Positions 43,047-51,940 are shown, counted from the first letter of the stretch. The stretch: DNA of 64,000 nt from Natronogracilivirga saccharolytica (GCF_017921895.1 NZ_JAFIDN010000012.1:1-64000), one strand, 5' to 3'. Notes: generated by a model not told the origin, from the sequence alone. Program-made: numbers and translations.

Positions 43047-43276
43047 GAAACAGTCGTGCGCTATGAGCGCAAAGAAACAAAAAGATGGTTATTGATATAT
43101 GAGGGCAAGGATTAACGGTTCAAATCTTCATTAGCATATGAAAAAGCAACCTTTAGAGCAGAACCGGCAAAACCTGTGTGCAGTAACCACTGATGCAATA
43201 GGCAATATCGTTTTATTGGAAATTTGATAAATAAATTACGTCCGGAAGATGTTAAAGTCAATGATGTGCTGCATAT

Positions 43277-44455
43277 TCATATCAATTCTGTAATTATTGC
43301 CGATGCCCCGCCGCCGCCGTTGCAGATAGCAGCACAACCCCGTTGTTTTTCATATCTGCGAAGGGCATGGATGAGAGTGACAAAAATTCGTGCTCCGGAA
43401 CATCCGACCGGGTGACCCATGCTCACAGCACCTCCGTGGACATTAACAATGTCCGGATCCAGATCAAGAAGTGCCATATTCGCCAGTGCTACCACGGAGA
43501 AAGCTTCGTTGATCTCAAACAGACCGATGTCACCGGATTTGAGTCCGGCCCTGTCCAGTGCAGCCGGTATGGCTTTCGAAGGTGCTGTGGTGAACCATTC
43601 GGGTTCCTGCGCGGTACTGGCATGACTGAGAATCCGGGCAACCGGGGTCAGATCCAACTGTTTTGCCTTGCGTTCGCTCATCAGCAGCACCGCAGCCGCT
43701 CCGTCACTGATGGGCGATGCGTTTGCCGCTGTGACCGTGCCTTCCTTCTGAAAGGAGGGGGACAGTTTCGGGATTTTGTCAAAGTTTACACGATCCATTT
43801 CTTCATCATCACCGATGACTTCGGCACGGGTTCGTCCTTCACGTATTTTGACAGGTGTCACTTCTTCATTAAATGCGCCTTCATCACGGGCCCGGCGCGC
43901 CCGGCGGTATGACATGGCGGCATAGTTGTCCTGTTCCTCGCGGGAAATGTCATATTTTTCAGCGCATTTTTCAGCGAAACGGCCCATGTAGGCATGGGTG
44001 AAGGCATCACAAAGACCATCGCGGATGATGCCGTCCTGCATGTCCGTATGACCCAGTTTGTTGCCGAACCGGGCACTGTGGACATAGTACGGAACGTTGC
44101 TCATGCTCTCCATGCCACCGGCAACCACAACATCAGCATCGCCCGTCTGAATCTGCTGAGCGGCATACATTATTGCCTTCATTCCGGAGGCGCAAACCTT
44201 GTTGACGGTTGAGGAGGGTGTTTTATTTGAAAGTCCGGCTTTCAGAGCGGCCTGACGTGCGGGCGCCTGACCGACACCGGCCGAAAAGACATTGCCCATG
44301 ACCACCTCATCTATTACATCAGGATTGAGGCTGTTGTTTTTGTAAAGTGCTCCTATGGCAATGGCTCCGAGTTCAGGTGCGGTAAGTGATTTCAGTTTGC
44401 CGCCGAATGAACCCATTGGCGTACGGCTTGCATCAATAATGACTACATTTTCCAT
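43277..44455 (-). CDS. Acetyl-CoA C-acetyltransferase (thiolase II)
   Basis: The enzyme condenses two acetyl-CoA to acetoacetyl-CoA or runs in reverse. The 392-residue length is typical. The acylated Cys88 lies in SSTVNKVCASGMK, and the C-terminal catalytic set is NEAFSVVALA, GHPVGCSGARI (His and second Cys) and the final GGGGASAIITE. It may serve ketone-body/polyester metabolism or beta-oxidation, matching the acyl-CoA dehydrogenase at 0.3 kb. It is downstream of the NTF2-like lipoprotein gene on the same strand, with a 54-bp gap. Confidence 0.95.
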   Translation of the reverse strand: MENVVIIDASRTPMGSFGGKLKSLTAPELGAIAIGALYKNNSLNPDVIDEVVMGNVFSAGVGQAPARQAALKAGLSNKTPSSTVNKVCASGMKAIMYAAQQIQTGDADVVVAGGMESMSNVPYYVHSARFGNKLGHTDMQDGIIRDGLCDAFTHAYMGRFAEKCAEKYDISREEQDNYAAMSYRRARRARDEGAFNEEVTPVKIREGRTRAEVIGDDEEMDRVNFDKIPKLSPSFQKEGTVTAANASPISDGAAAVLLMSERKAKQLDLTPVARILSHASTAQEPEWFTTAPSKAIPAALDRAGLKSGDIGLFEINEAFSVVALANMALLDLDPDIVNVHGGAVSMGHPVGCSGARIFVTLIHALRRYEKQRGCAAICNGGGGASAIITELI

Positions 44456-44509
44456 TCAGATGTTTGACGGTTTTGTTGATGTGAACCGGGACCTCACATT
44501 TACATATCT

Positions 44510-45037
44510 TTAAATATCGGATTCATCACGCCAGGATACAAGCCTCCAGTCAGCGGTACTGTCAGAGCGTGTGAGGCGGAAGCTCGCCGACCCGTCACTG
44601 CGAAGCGGAGGTTCGGACGGGGAAAGAACAACACTCAGATTGAACCTTCGGATGACTTGCGCTTCGGCCTGGTCTTCCTCGATGACTTCCTGGGTGATAT
44701 TGTTCCAGCGCACGTTAATATCGTAGCTTTGGGAGAACATGTTGTAAGTACTGTTCATTTCTTCCGAACGCCCCCAGGTGACATCTACATTTCGCTCATC
44801 ATCGCGATAAGTAAATGTGAAATCGGGGTGGATAAGCGGTCCGTACAGCGATGTGTCACGTAGTTCGTAGGCTTTTTGAAATCGCGTGTAAAACCCTTCA
44901 ATAGTGGATGGATCACCCAGAAGTTCGGCAAACGGATCACCTTCCAGCTCTCCAGGGGCGAAAGGGTTGTTGCACCCGGCGGTAAAAACCGGGAGCAAAA
45001 ACAAGCAAAGGCATATGTAAATCCGGCGAGGGGTCAT
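44510..45037 (-). CDS. Lipoprotein with NTF2-like domain, unknown function
   Basis: From ATG 45037 the product is 175 residues with a lipoprotein signal (FTAGC, Cys at about 21), which decides this start over an open frame beginning at 45124. The mature part has one compact alpha+beta domain (FYTRFQKAYELRDTSLYGPLIHPDFTFTYRDD then several strands up to WRLVSWRDE, in pieces) typical of the NTF2/SnoaL-like fold. No catalytic residues can be assigned. It lies between cystathionine gamma-synthase and thiolase on the same strand. Confidence 0.7.
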   Translation of the reverse strand: MTPRRIYICLCLFLLPVFTAGCNNPFAPGELEGDPFAELLGDPSTIEGFYTRFQKAYELRDTSLYGPLIHPDFTFTYRDDERNVDVTWGRSEEMNSTYNMFSQSYDINVRWNNITQEVIEEDQAEAQVIRRFNLSVVLSPSEPPLRSDGSASFRLTRSDSTADWRLVSWRDESDI

Positions 45038-45138
45038 GGGAAGATGCTCATAGAGCCGAATCAGAAGGTGTTCAGACCGTGTCTTTTCAAAGGTAACTGC
45101 CGCCCTGATCAAGATCAACAGCATGTGCGCGGACAGGG

Positions 45139-46284
45139 CTACAGACTATCAAAAGCGGAATCAAGGTCAGCTATGAGATCATCAATGTCCTCAATGCCGA
45201 CAGATAACCTGATGAGCGAGTCTTTGAGTCCTGCTTCTTCACGAATGTTTTTCGGTATGGAGGCATGGGTCATGCTTGCGGGGTGGCTGATCAGAGACTC
45301 CACACCACCCAGGCTTTCGGCAAGTGTAAACACCGAGGTGTTGCTCATGAACTTTTCAGCACTCTCCTGGTCATCACTTTTCAGGCTGAATGAGACCATC
45401 CCCCCGAAATCACTCATCTGCTTTGCAGCAATTTCGTGTCCCGGATGATCACTGTGCCCGGGGTAGCGGACATCACCCGTCATGGGGTGGTTGCGTAGGT
45501 AATCGGCAAGCGCACGTGCATTTTGGCATGATCGCTCTACCCGCAGTGAAAGCGTTTTGATTCCCCTCAGTGCAAGGTAGCAGTCCATCGGCCCGGGGAC
45601 GGCACCTGTGGTTTTCGTCTGAAATGTGAGGTTCTCATATATCTCATCGTTGCTGGTGCTGACTGCTCCGCCGATAAGATCGGAGTGCCCGCCAAGATAC
45701 TTCGTTGTGGAATGGACAACGGCGTCAGCGCCCTGGTTTAATGGTTGCTGAAGTGCCGGAGAGGCGAACGTGTTATCGACAACCGTATAAGCGCCATGAT
45801 GTTTTCCCAGACCGGCAATTCCTGCAATATCGGCTATTTTCAAGAGGGGATTGGTAGGGGTTTCTACCCACAGCATCCTGGTATCCGGCGTTATGGCTTT
45901 GCCGACATTATCAACAGACCGCATGTCCACAAAGCTGAAAGAAATTCCGAAAGGTTCAAAAACCTCTTTGAACAAGCGGTATGATCCGCCGTACAGGTCA
46001 TTGGTAGCGACAACATGATCGCCGGGGCGCAGCATTTTCAGGAGGGCATCCATCGCGGCGCAGCCCGATGCAAAAGCACAGGTGCAGCGGGCATCTTCAA
46101 GCCCGGAAAGCAGGTTTTCAAGTGCCGTACGGGTGGGATTGGTAACCCTGGCATATTCGTGCCCCTTGTGTTTGTTGGGTGCCTCCTGGGCGTAGGTGGA
46201 TGTGAAAAAAACAGGAGGCATCACAGATCCTGATGTCTCTTCGGGTTTTTGTCCGGCGTGGATGGTTTTTGTGTTGAATTTCAT
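45139..46284 (-). CDS. metB: Cystathionine gamma-synthase/PLP-dependent transsulfuration enzyme
   Basis: This PLP enzyme of the Cys/Met metabolism family probably makes cystathionine from an activated homoserine and cysteine. From ATG 46284 the product is 381 residues, the usual size, with TIHAGQ at the N-terminus, YARVTNPTR (about 45-53) for substrate/PLP contacts, the PLP Asp in VVDNTF, and the PLP lysine (Lys195) in HSTTKYLGGHSD. An in-frame ATG at 46377 would add 31 residues, but that part is a copy of the palindromic repeat and is not coding. Cystathionine gamma-lyase activity cannot be excluded. Confidence 0.9.
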   Translation of the reverse strand: MKFNTKTIHAGQKPEETSGSVMPPVFFTSTYAQEAPNKHKGHEYARVTNPTRTALENLLSGLEDARCTCAFASGCAAMDALLKMLRPGDHVVATNDLYGGSYRLFKEVFEPFGISFSFVDMRSVDNVGKAITPDTRMLWVETPTNPLLKIADIAGIAGLGKHHGAYTVVDNTFASPALQQPLNQGADAVVHSTTKYLGGHSDLIGGAVSTSNDEIYENLTFQTKTTGAVPGPMDCYLALRGIKTLSLRVERSCQNARALADYLRNHPMTGDVRYPGHSDHPGHEIAAKQMSDFGGMVSFSLKSDDQESAEKFMSNTSVFTLAESLGGVESLISHPASMTHASIPKNIREEAGLKDSLIRLSVGIEDIDDLIADLDSAFDSL

Positions 46285-46377
46285 GTGTTTATAATTTGTG
46301 ATTCTGACGTCACATGTAGTACCCATGTTGGCTATAATCATGCTCCTGTGTGACGGTAAGCCGCCATGGCATTTCAT
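46285..46377 (-). repeat. Start-codon-abutting palindromic repeat, type A, single copy
   Basis: Read on the minus strand, the 93-bp unit begins ATGAAATGCC and has a core CCATGG...CCAACATGG with CACACAGGAGCATGATTATA. It ends AATTATAAACAC flush with the ATGAAA start of metB. It is nearly identical to each 94-bp unit at 13501-13688. The outer stem shows only small changes, so a recent common origin is likely although the two genes are unrelated. Confidence 0.92.
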
Positions 46378-46472
46378 CTGTTGAAAATTTTCAATTTATG
46401 TAGTTCCCAATTTTCGGTTGTATCTGTTGCAAATTGAAGCAGAATGGCAAAAAGGTTCTTAACAAAAAGAAA

Positions 46473-46510
46473 AGCCCGGCAGTTTGGAAGCTGCCGGGCT
46501 TTTCAGATTA
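46473..46510 (-). terminator. Rho-independent terminator of the TPR lipoprotein gene
   Basis: AGCCCGGCAG (46473-46482) and CTGCCGGGCT (46491-46500) form a perfect 10-bp stem with an 8-nt loop. On the minus strand it is followed by TTTTCTTTTTG. It lies 62 bp after the stop of the minus-strand gene at 46572 and separates it from metB. Confidence 0.9.
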
Positions 46511-46571
46511 TCTGTCAGATGTCAGCTCATGTTATGAGTACTGGTGACATCTGCAACAGGAGGAGAGTCAA

Positions 46572-47900
46572 TCAGAGTCCTGCACGCTCCTGAGCGTCCT
46601 GAGCCTCTTCTTCCATCCCGAGGTTGGTATAAATGCGGAATAGTGAACGCCAGTGCTCCGGATTGTCAGGCTCCAGTTCGGCCGCTTTTTCGTAATGCGG
46701 CAGTGACTGCTCCAGATATTCCTGAGCCTGTTTGTCAAACTCGTCAGCTTCATCCATGTCGTCAGTCATGTTTCGCTTATCCTGCATGACAGCCGCGCGG
46801 TTCTGATACAGAATTCCGAGTGTGGCATGGACATCCGGGTTTTCAGGATCCTTTTCAAGGGCAAACTGAAGCTCTTCTTCTGCTCTGTCGGAGAAACGGA
46901 ATGATTCCTGAATCAGGTCATTAGCTTCTTCCTGTTTCCGGTCCAGCTCAGCCAGCATGTCTTCAACTTCCTGCTCATCAGCATCAGGTTCTCTGGCCTT
47001 GTCCCTGATTTCACGACTCATGTCATACATATCATCGTGTATCTCCCGGATCTGATCGTCGATATCCTGCACCATCTGGTAGACCTGGGTAGCGTATACC
47101 AGCCGGTACTGCGGATTTTCGGGATCACGGTCAATCAGCTCCCGGACCACCTCAAGTGCCTTGTCCGTATCACCTGTTCTGAGGTAGGCATTGGCAAGCT
47201 CCTGAACAATTTCGATCTCATCCGGATACTCATCACGTGCTTCAGTCAGGATCTCAATGGCTTCATCGTCACGGTCACCTTCCATTAGATAAAAGGCAAG
47301 GCGGTAATAATTGAACAAGTCGGCTTTTTGCATATCATAAATGATATGACGGGTGATGCGCTCGGCTTCTTCGAGGTCACCCAATGCAAATTCGACCTCA
47401 GCCAGGAGGTTAAAGCTTTGGACACTGTCCGGGTTGATGGTTGTGGCATTTTTGAAGTGATGCCGGGCCAGCTTCAGTGAGTCTTCATCGGAACTGATAA
47501 TGTCGTCAGTCAGAGGCTCAACACCTGAATTGTGCTCATATCCCCAGGTTTCAACAAGGATTTCATCCAGGTTGTCGGCTTCGTCACTGGAAATCAGCTG
47601 GTCTTCATAGCGCTCTCGCGCTTCCATGAAGTATTCACGCGCTTTTTTGTAATCCTCAACCCGCTCATCTGCCGGCTTTTCAGCAGCTATGGAAGCATAA
47701 GCAACCGCCATGTAGTAATAGCCGTCACCATTGTCAGGGTCGCTGTCAATAGCTGCCTGGGCAGATTCGATGACTTCCTGATAGTCTTGCTGTACCAGTG
47801 CCAGCCGGGCCGACTCAATGTTCGGGTCCGTTGCGCATGACCAAACCATCATCATCAGGGCAGCAGCAATAAGTGCTTGTGGAAAAAATTTGGTTTTCAT
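46572..47900 (-). CDS. TPR-repeat lipoprotein
   Basis: The 442-residue protein has a lipoprotein signal (MMVWSC, Cys at about 22) and then many tetratricopeptide units (ARLALVQQDYQEVIESAQAAIDSDPDN, KARHHFKNATTINPDSVQ-like, ALEVVRELIDRDPENPQYR, EEELQFALEKDPENPDVHATLG, HYEKAAELEPDNPEHW; motifs in pieces). An acidic coiled coil sits at about 290-340 (DDQIREIHDDMYDMSREI). It probably scaffolds envelope complexes; the specific role is unknown. Its start is flush with repeat 47901-48001, and a strong terminator follows. Confidence 0.88.
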   Translation of the reverse strand: MKTKFFPQALIAAALMMMVWSCATDPNIESARLALVQQDYQEVIESAQAAIDSDPDNGDGYYYMAVAYASIAAEKPADERVEDYKKAREYFMEARERYEDQLISSDEADNLDEILVETWGYEHNSGVEPLTDDIISSDEDSLKLARHHFKNATTINPDSVQSFNLLAEVEFALGDLEEAERITRHIIYDMQKADLFNYYRLAFYLMEGDRDDEAIEILTEARDEYPDEIEIVQELANAYLRTGDTDKALEVVRELIDRDPENPQYRLVYATQVYQMVQDIDDQIREIHDDMYDMSREIRDKAREPDADEQEVEDMLAELDRKQEEANDLIQESFRFSDRAEEELQFALEKDPENPDVHATLGILYQNRAAVMQDKRNMTDDMDEADEFDKQAQEYLEQSLPHYEKAAELEPDNPEHWRSLFRIYTNLGMEEEAQDAQERAGL

Positions 47901-48001
47901 GTGTTTAAATGTTTGGATTTATGTCGTCACATGTAATGTCATGACCGTATGTAATCATTCGCCTGTGTGTCCGGGCGCCGACCCGGTCATGTTCATTTCA
48001 T
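47901..48001 (-). repeat. Start-codon-abutting palindromic repeat, type B, copy 2
   Basis: On the minus strand the 101-bp unit begins ATGAAATGAA. Its core runs from CATGACCG to CGGTCATG (outer 8-bp inverted repeat) with an inner CCGGG/CCCGG hairpin and CACACAGGCGAATGATTA. It ends CATTTAAACAC flush with the ATGAAA start of the TPR lipoprotein gene. The core matches the copy at 9916-10035; both share ATGAAAT, CAGG and ATGATTA with the type A units. Confidence 0.88.
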
Positions 48002-48400
48002 CTGTATGTGCTTTTCTGAGTTATTTAATCTGTTGAGATGTGCGTTAGTATCCGATGCCGAAGCATGCCGGATATGAACAAAGCATCATTTCAACTGATT
48101 TTTGTTTGTAGTTTTGTTGTTTTGAAAGTTTTTATTAAGACCGTACTTCTGATTTTTCAAATGTGAAAAATTTAATCAATACTGTAATGTAAAATTATCA
48201 AAAATATAGTAGTATATGATACGGAATCCAAAGCAACTATAGGTTGAAGTTACCGCAACAATGCAACACCTGTAACTGACAGGGGATTAGCCCGGTCTGT
48301 TTCAGGATGCATAACTGCTGACGTGCTGGGTAAAGAATCAGATCTCAAACCCGGTACATGTCACTTCAATGAAAAATAACGTCACAGGCCATTAATCATT
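48002..48400. other. AT-rich intergenic region between the repeat and ridA
   Basis: About 400 bp without a supported gene. It has AT-rich stretches and a TAGTTTTG at 48109-48116 that matches the Bacteroidota -7 consensus TAnnTTTG, but there is no TTG at the expected -33 place. It must contain the ridA promoter. No hairpin, riboswitch or tRNA was recognised. Confidence 0.6.
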
Positions 48401-48781
48401 ATGTCAAAGCATACCGTTACTACCCGAAGAGCACCGGCAGCTGTAGGACCATACAATCAGGCAGTGGTTTATGACCAGTTGGTTTTTTGTTCCGGCCAGA
48501 TCGGTCTTCTTCCTGATTCCGGTGATATGGCCGGTCAGGATGTTTCATCGCAACTGCATCAGACCATGAAAAACCTTGGTGAAGTGCTGAAGGCAGCTGG
48601 TTCCGACTGGAACAAGGTGATCAAATGCACGGTTTATCTGTCGGATATGAAGGACTTTGCAGAAGTAAATGAGATTTACGGCCGATATTTCCCGGAAAAT
48701 CCACCTGCAAGAGAAGCTGTTGCTGTTAAATCACTTCCCAAAAATGCACTGGTGGAAGTCAGTTGTATCGCACATCGCTGA
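48401..48781 (+). CDS. ridA: RidA family reactive intermediate deaminase
   Basis: RidA hydrolyses reactive enamine/imine intermediates released by PLP enzymes. The 126-residue product has the complete family set: GPYNQAV near the N-terminus, FCSGQIGL, the catalytic Arg104 in NPPAREAV, and Glu119 in LVEVSCIA. Its last 23 bases overlap the end of the convergent M23 peptidase gene. It stands alone with a 500-bp intergenic region upstream. Confidence 0.95.
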   Translation: MSKHTVTTRRAPAAVGPYNQAVVYDQLVFCSGQIGLLPDSGDMAGQDVSSQLHQTMKNLGEVLKAAGSDWNKVIKCTVYLSDMKDFAEVNEIYGRYFPENPPAREAVAVKSLPKNALVEVSCIAHR

Positions 48782-50879
48782 AAGTTTTTTCCGTTGTGTT
48801 GCCGGCATTGTCTGATATCCGGACACGCAGCTCGTTTACCTGCTCCGGACGGAAGCCCGGCAGGTGAAACCGCAGCAGTTTTTTTTCAGGGTCATATTCT
48901 GCGATACCCCGCTCTCCGTTTACTTTAAAAACAGCAGACCGGTAATTAATACCCGACTTTTCGTCATTTACAGATACCGTTGCAAAAAACTCGTCAATAT
49001 GTGACCACTTGCCAATCGATGGCGAGGTAACCGAGGGAGCAGCTGTGTCAGCTTTCAGAGTATATTTGCCTCCCGAATTTATCGAGGCAACAAGTACCGA
49101 CTGATCCGGGTCTTTGATGGATGCAACATGGCTTGAATTTCTGTTTCCGGAATTAATCCGGTACAGACCCAGTCCGGGTATGTTGCGCAGGGTTTGATCC
49201 AGATGGATGCGGACAGCGGCCGGACGCCGGAATGGTTTTGAATCCGGGAATAAAGCAAACGCGGGATAATCGGAAGCAAGTCCGATAGTCACAGGTTCGA
49301 AAAAAGAACCCTCCGGAAAATCTACAGAAACACGCATATTCCCGGAGTAAATGGTAGTTCTTTGCTCCGGATAGATTCGATTCAGCTTCCAGGACTGCTC
49401 ACCTGAGGACAGGAGCATGCGTGAGCTTTTGTCCAGGGGGACGCCACTATTGCCCCGGATTACGGTTTGTTCATCAGAAAAGGATCCCAGCGGCCGCAGC
49501 GAGAGTACCTGAGCATCCTCTGCGAAGTCATTGTCTAATTCTCCGGAAGTGCCGCCACTGACTGTGTTTTTCAGGCGTACCCAGTTCTTGTTCCAGAAAA
49601 GATTTTCAGGAATCCGTGGGGGCTGGTGATTTGTAAAACCGGCCACGTGTGAACCGGCATTTACAATTTTTCCGGGCCGGTTGCTATCTGCAGCAAAAAC
49701 AGCAGCACTATCGGAAACATGTGAGAAACGAGTAGCGCCTCCTGCTGACTTTGAAGTGCTTTGGATGTAGCCGTCAGGGAAATCAGTGCGGACAACCGTA
49801 CCGGCATCACCCGGAGTATCGGATGGATCCTCCACTTCAAGTACCAGCCGCGCACGGGACCGGTTCCCGAAAAAATCCGATGTGTAAATTGTTATGTCAT
49901 GCCGCCCCGGTGGGAGATCCAGTTTCCCGGAATGGCCGGTATCCTTATAAAAAGGGAGGTTATTGCCGTTTCTTACGTAAAGTCTCTGATACCCCTTTCG
50001 CTCAGTCCGGAGAATTGAGAAGACCCTGTCGACAAACATCTGCCGTGTCTGATCAAATGAGAAACTGTCAACGCGTGAATGAAAGTAGCGTTCGTCGTTG
50101 ACATACATTTCAAGTTCGTAAACAGCGTGGACATTATTGGATCCATCTGCACGGTCAAATACATTGACAGCCAGTCCGATCTCCCCGGTTACATTATGAT
50201 GCCCGAAATCAAACCAGCCGTCTCTGAAGGCAGGGCGCACTCTTCTGATCCCCCCGTTTGTTCCTGAAATGCTGCTGTTGAGGCCAAGGGGTTCAATGGC
50301 CAGACCCGAAAAACGCGGCGGGATGGTGTCATCAATTTCAATGCCTGCAAGCAGCGGATTGAACGGGCGTCCTTCAGGTGACCTGAGTTCAAAATGCAGA
50401 TGCGGCGGGCCGACGCCGGTGGATCCGGACCAGCCGATTTGTTCGCCTCTGCGAAAGGTTATGCCATAATCTTTCAATACTTTGTCAAAATCAAAGGTAT
50501 ATTCGGGCAGCCGCAGGGAATCAACCAGTTCACGGATTTCCGGATGGAAGTCTTTAAGATGGGCATACAGTGAGTAAGAGCCGTCATCGTGTTTGAGATA
50601 GATGACATTTCCATATCCGCTCGGACTTACACCCACCCGGTACAAAACTCCGTCACGCGTTGCAAATATGGGGTATCCTTCATGACCCCATGTACCTATG
50701 TCCATTGCGGCATGAAAATGAGCGGATCGTGTTTCACCAAATGAGGAGGACATGTACCTGCTGGCATTGGTAGGCCAGAAGTAGGAAACGTCATCGTCCA
50801 GGAAAGCCGGTCTTTCCTGGCCTGCAGCGTTGGTCGCAAAAAACAATCCGGCAAATATGACAAGTAAGGCAGGGCGCAT
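48759..50879 (-). CDS. M23 family metallopeptidase with long C-terminal extension
   Basis: This exported protein has an N-terminal M23 peptidoglycan hydrolase domain. A signal peptide is followed by the zinc residues His56 and Asp60 (HFHAAMDIG), YSLYAHLKD, and GPPHLHFEL with His160 and His162. Unlike the other M23 protein at 5.8-7.2 kb, the HxH motif is complete. About 500 residues of beta-rich, unrecognised domains follow, probably for binding or localisation, with Ig-like stretches near the end (DNAGNTTEKTFSDV). It is the last gene after the FAH-family gene (9-bp gap) on the same strand and overlaps ridA by 23 bp at the 3' ends. Confidence 0.9.
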   Translation of the reverse strand: MRPALLVIFAGLFFATNAAGQERPAFLDDDVSYFWPTNASRYMSSSFGETRSAHFHAAMDIGTWGHEGYPIFATRDGVLYRVGVSPSGYGNVIYLKHDDGSYSLYAHLKDFHPEIRELVDSLRLPEYTFDFDKVLKDYGITFRRGEQIGWSGSTGVGPPHLHFELRSPEGRPFNPLLAGIEIDDTIPPRFSGLAIEPLGLNSSISGTNGGIRRVRPAFRDGWFDFGHHNVTGEIGLAVNVFDRADGSNNVHAVYELEMYVNDERYFHSRVDSFSFDQTRQMFVDRVFSILRTERKGYQRLYVRNGNNLPFYKDTGHSGKLDLPPGRHDITIYTSDFFGNRSRARLVLEVEDPSDTPGDAGTVVRTDFPDGYIQSTSKSAGGATRFSHVSDSAAVFAADSNRPGKIVNAGSHVAGFTNHQPPRIPENLFWNKNWVRLKNTVSGGTSGELDNDFAEDAQVLSLRPLGSFSDEQTVIRGNSGVPLDKSSRMLLSSGEQSWKLNRIYPEQRTTIYSGNMRVSVDFPEGSFFEPVTIGLASDYPAFALFPDSKPFRRPAAVRIHLDQTLRNIPGLGLYRINSGNRNSSHVASIKDPDQSVLVASINSGGKYTLKADTAAPSVTSPSIGKWSHIDEFFATVSVNDEKSGINYRSAVFKVNGERGIAEYDPEKKLLRFHLPGFRPEQVNELRVRISDNAGNTTEKTFSDVRYN

Positions 50880-50888
50880 GGCGGCCAG

Positions 50889-51551
50889 TCAGTTTTCAAA
50901 AGCGATGATGACATCAAGGGTGATCAGCCCTTGCTGAAGCTCTGCATGAAGGTGGTCACCCGGATGCAGCTGCCCGACACCTTCCGGTGTTCCGGTGAAT
51001 ATCAGGTCTCCGGGTTTGAGAGTTACATACTTTGAGAGCGTAGCTATCAGCAGGTCAATTGGAAACAGCATCAGAGAAGTATCGCCGGTCTGACGCCGTT
51101 CTCCGTTAACTTCAAGGGAAAATGAGATGTTGTTCGGATCCGCTATCTCTGCGGCTGAAACGAAGGAACTCACCGGAGCGAACGTATCGAGGCTTTTGGC
51201 AAGGAACCATGGGTGTGACTTTTCTTTAAGTTCAGTCTGAATATCCCTTGCGGTGACATCAATGCCAACAGCATATCCGGCAATGTGTTGCAGGGCTTCT
51301 CCGGCAGGAATGTTTTTGCCTTCCCGGGATATGGCTGCAACGACTTCGGTTTCATAATGCGGTTCTTTGACAAAAGCAGGGATTACCACATTGCCGTCAT
51401 AGCACAAACTTGACGATGATTTGGTGAATATGACCGGCCGTTCAGGAACCGGATTGTTCAATTCCCTTGCGTGTGCCGCATAGTTGCGGCCTATGCAAAA
51501 AATATTTCCCGGCTGGAGGTCCGGCAATCCCGGTAAAGAATCTGTATTCAT
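50889..51551 (-). CDS. Fumarylacetoacetate hydrolase (FAH) family protein
   Basis: The 220-residue enzyme has the FAH/MhpD-like metal-binding core: IGRNYAAHARELN, VIFTKSSSSL, HYETEVVAAIS (the E-x-E metal residues), GYAVGIDVTARDIQ, WFLAKSLDTFAPVS, and IFTGTPEGVG. It may act as acylpyruvate hydrolase or oxaloacetate decarboxylase/tautomerase; the substrate is not decided by sequence. The M23 peptidase gene begins 9 bp after its stop, an operon although no functional link is apparent. A terminator of the rplU-rpmA unit lies just upstream. Confidence 0.92.
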   Translation of the reverse strand: MNTDSLPGLPDLQPGNIFCIGRNYAAHARELNNPVPERPVIFTKSSSSLCYDGNVVIPAFVKEPHYETEVVAAISREGKNIPAGEALQHIAGYAVGIDVTARDIQTELKEKSHPWFLAKSLDTFAPVSSFVSAAEIADPNNISFSLEVNGERRQTGDTSLMLFPIDLLIATLSKYVTLKPGDLIFTGTPEGVGQLHPGDHLHAELQQGLITLDVIIAFEN

Positions 51552-51603
51552 GGCTTACAAATTGCAGAAAGGCAAGTTTGAGAACGGATAATATTAAAGA
51601 ATG

Positions 51604-51648
51604 GCAAAAAAAAAGCTCTAATGAAAGTGGTCATTAGAGCTTTTAATA
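51604..51648 (-). terminator. Rho-independent terminator of rplU-rpmA
   Basis: AAAGCTCTAATGA and TCATTAGAGCTTT form a 13-bp stem with a short AAGTGG loop. On the minus strand the stem is followed by a run of about nine T. It lies about 30 bp after the rpmA stop. Confidence 0.92.
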
Positions 51649-51674
51649 CCTGTTGAAAACGTCTTAAAGCGGAA

Positions 51675-51929
51675 TCAATTGGCCTCAACAGAAACCGTTC
51701 TGCGGTCGTTTCGCCCTTTGCGGAACATGACAGTTCCGTCAGCCATAGCGAAAAGGGTGTCGTCTTTGCCAATGCCGACATTGGTTCCGGGATGGAATTT
51801 GGTTCCACGCTGCCGGACGAGGATGTTGCCGGCTTTCACGGCTTCACCGCCAAAGCATTTCACACCAAGTCGCTTGGATTCTGAGTCACGACCGTTTTTT
51901 GTTGATCCGCCGCCTTTTTTATGTGCCAT
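51675..51929 (-). CDS. rpmA: 50S ribosomal protein L27
   Basis: L27 sits near the peptidyl-transferase centre. The 84-residue protein begins [19 protein letters not shown] and contains the conserved [22 protein letters not shown] (in pieces). There is no N-terminal cleavable extension of Firmicutes type. It follows rplU by 11 bp, the standard L21-L27 operon, closed by the terminator at 51604-51648. Confidence 0.98.
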   Translation of the reverse strand: MAHKKGGGSTKNGRDSESKRLGVKCFGGEAVKAGNILVRQRGTKFHPGTNVGIGKDDTLFAMADGTVMFRKGRNDRRTVSVEAN

Positions 51930-51940
51930 AATTCAAGGAG

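Noticed and set aside
43101-43140. T-loop-like GGTTCAAATC as part of a tRNA
   Set aside because: No cloverleaf arms, acceptor stem or anticodon arm could be formed around it.
45139-46377. 412-residue metB frame starting at the ATG at 46377
   Set aside because: The first 31 codons are the palindromic repeat, and the enzyme family starts at MKFNTKTIHAG (46284). The extension has no homology role.
46285-46377. SAM riboswitch before metB
   Set aside because: The same unit precedes unrelated genes and does not show the SAM-I or SAM-II conserved core.
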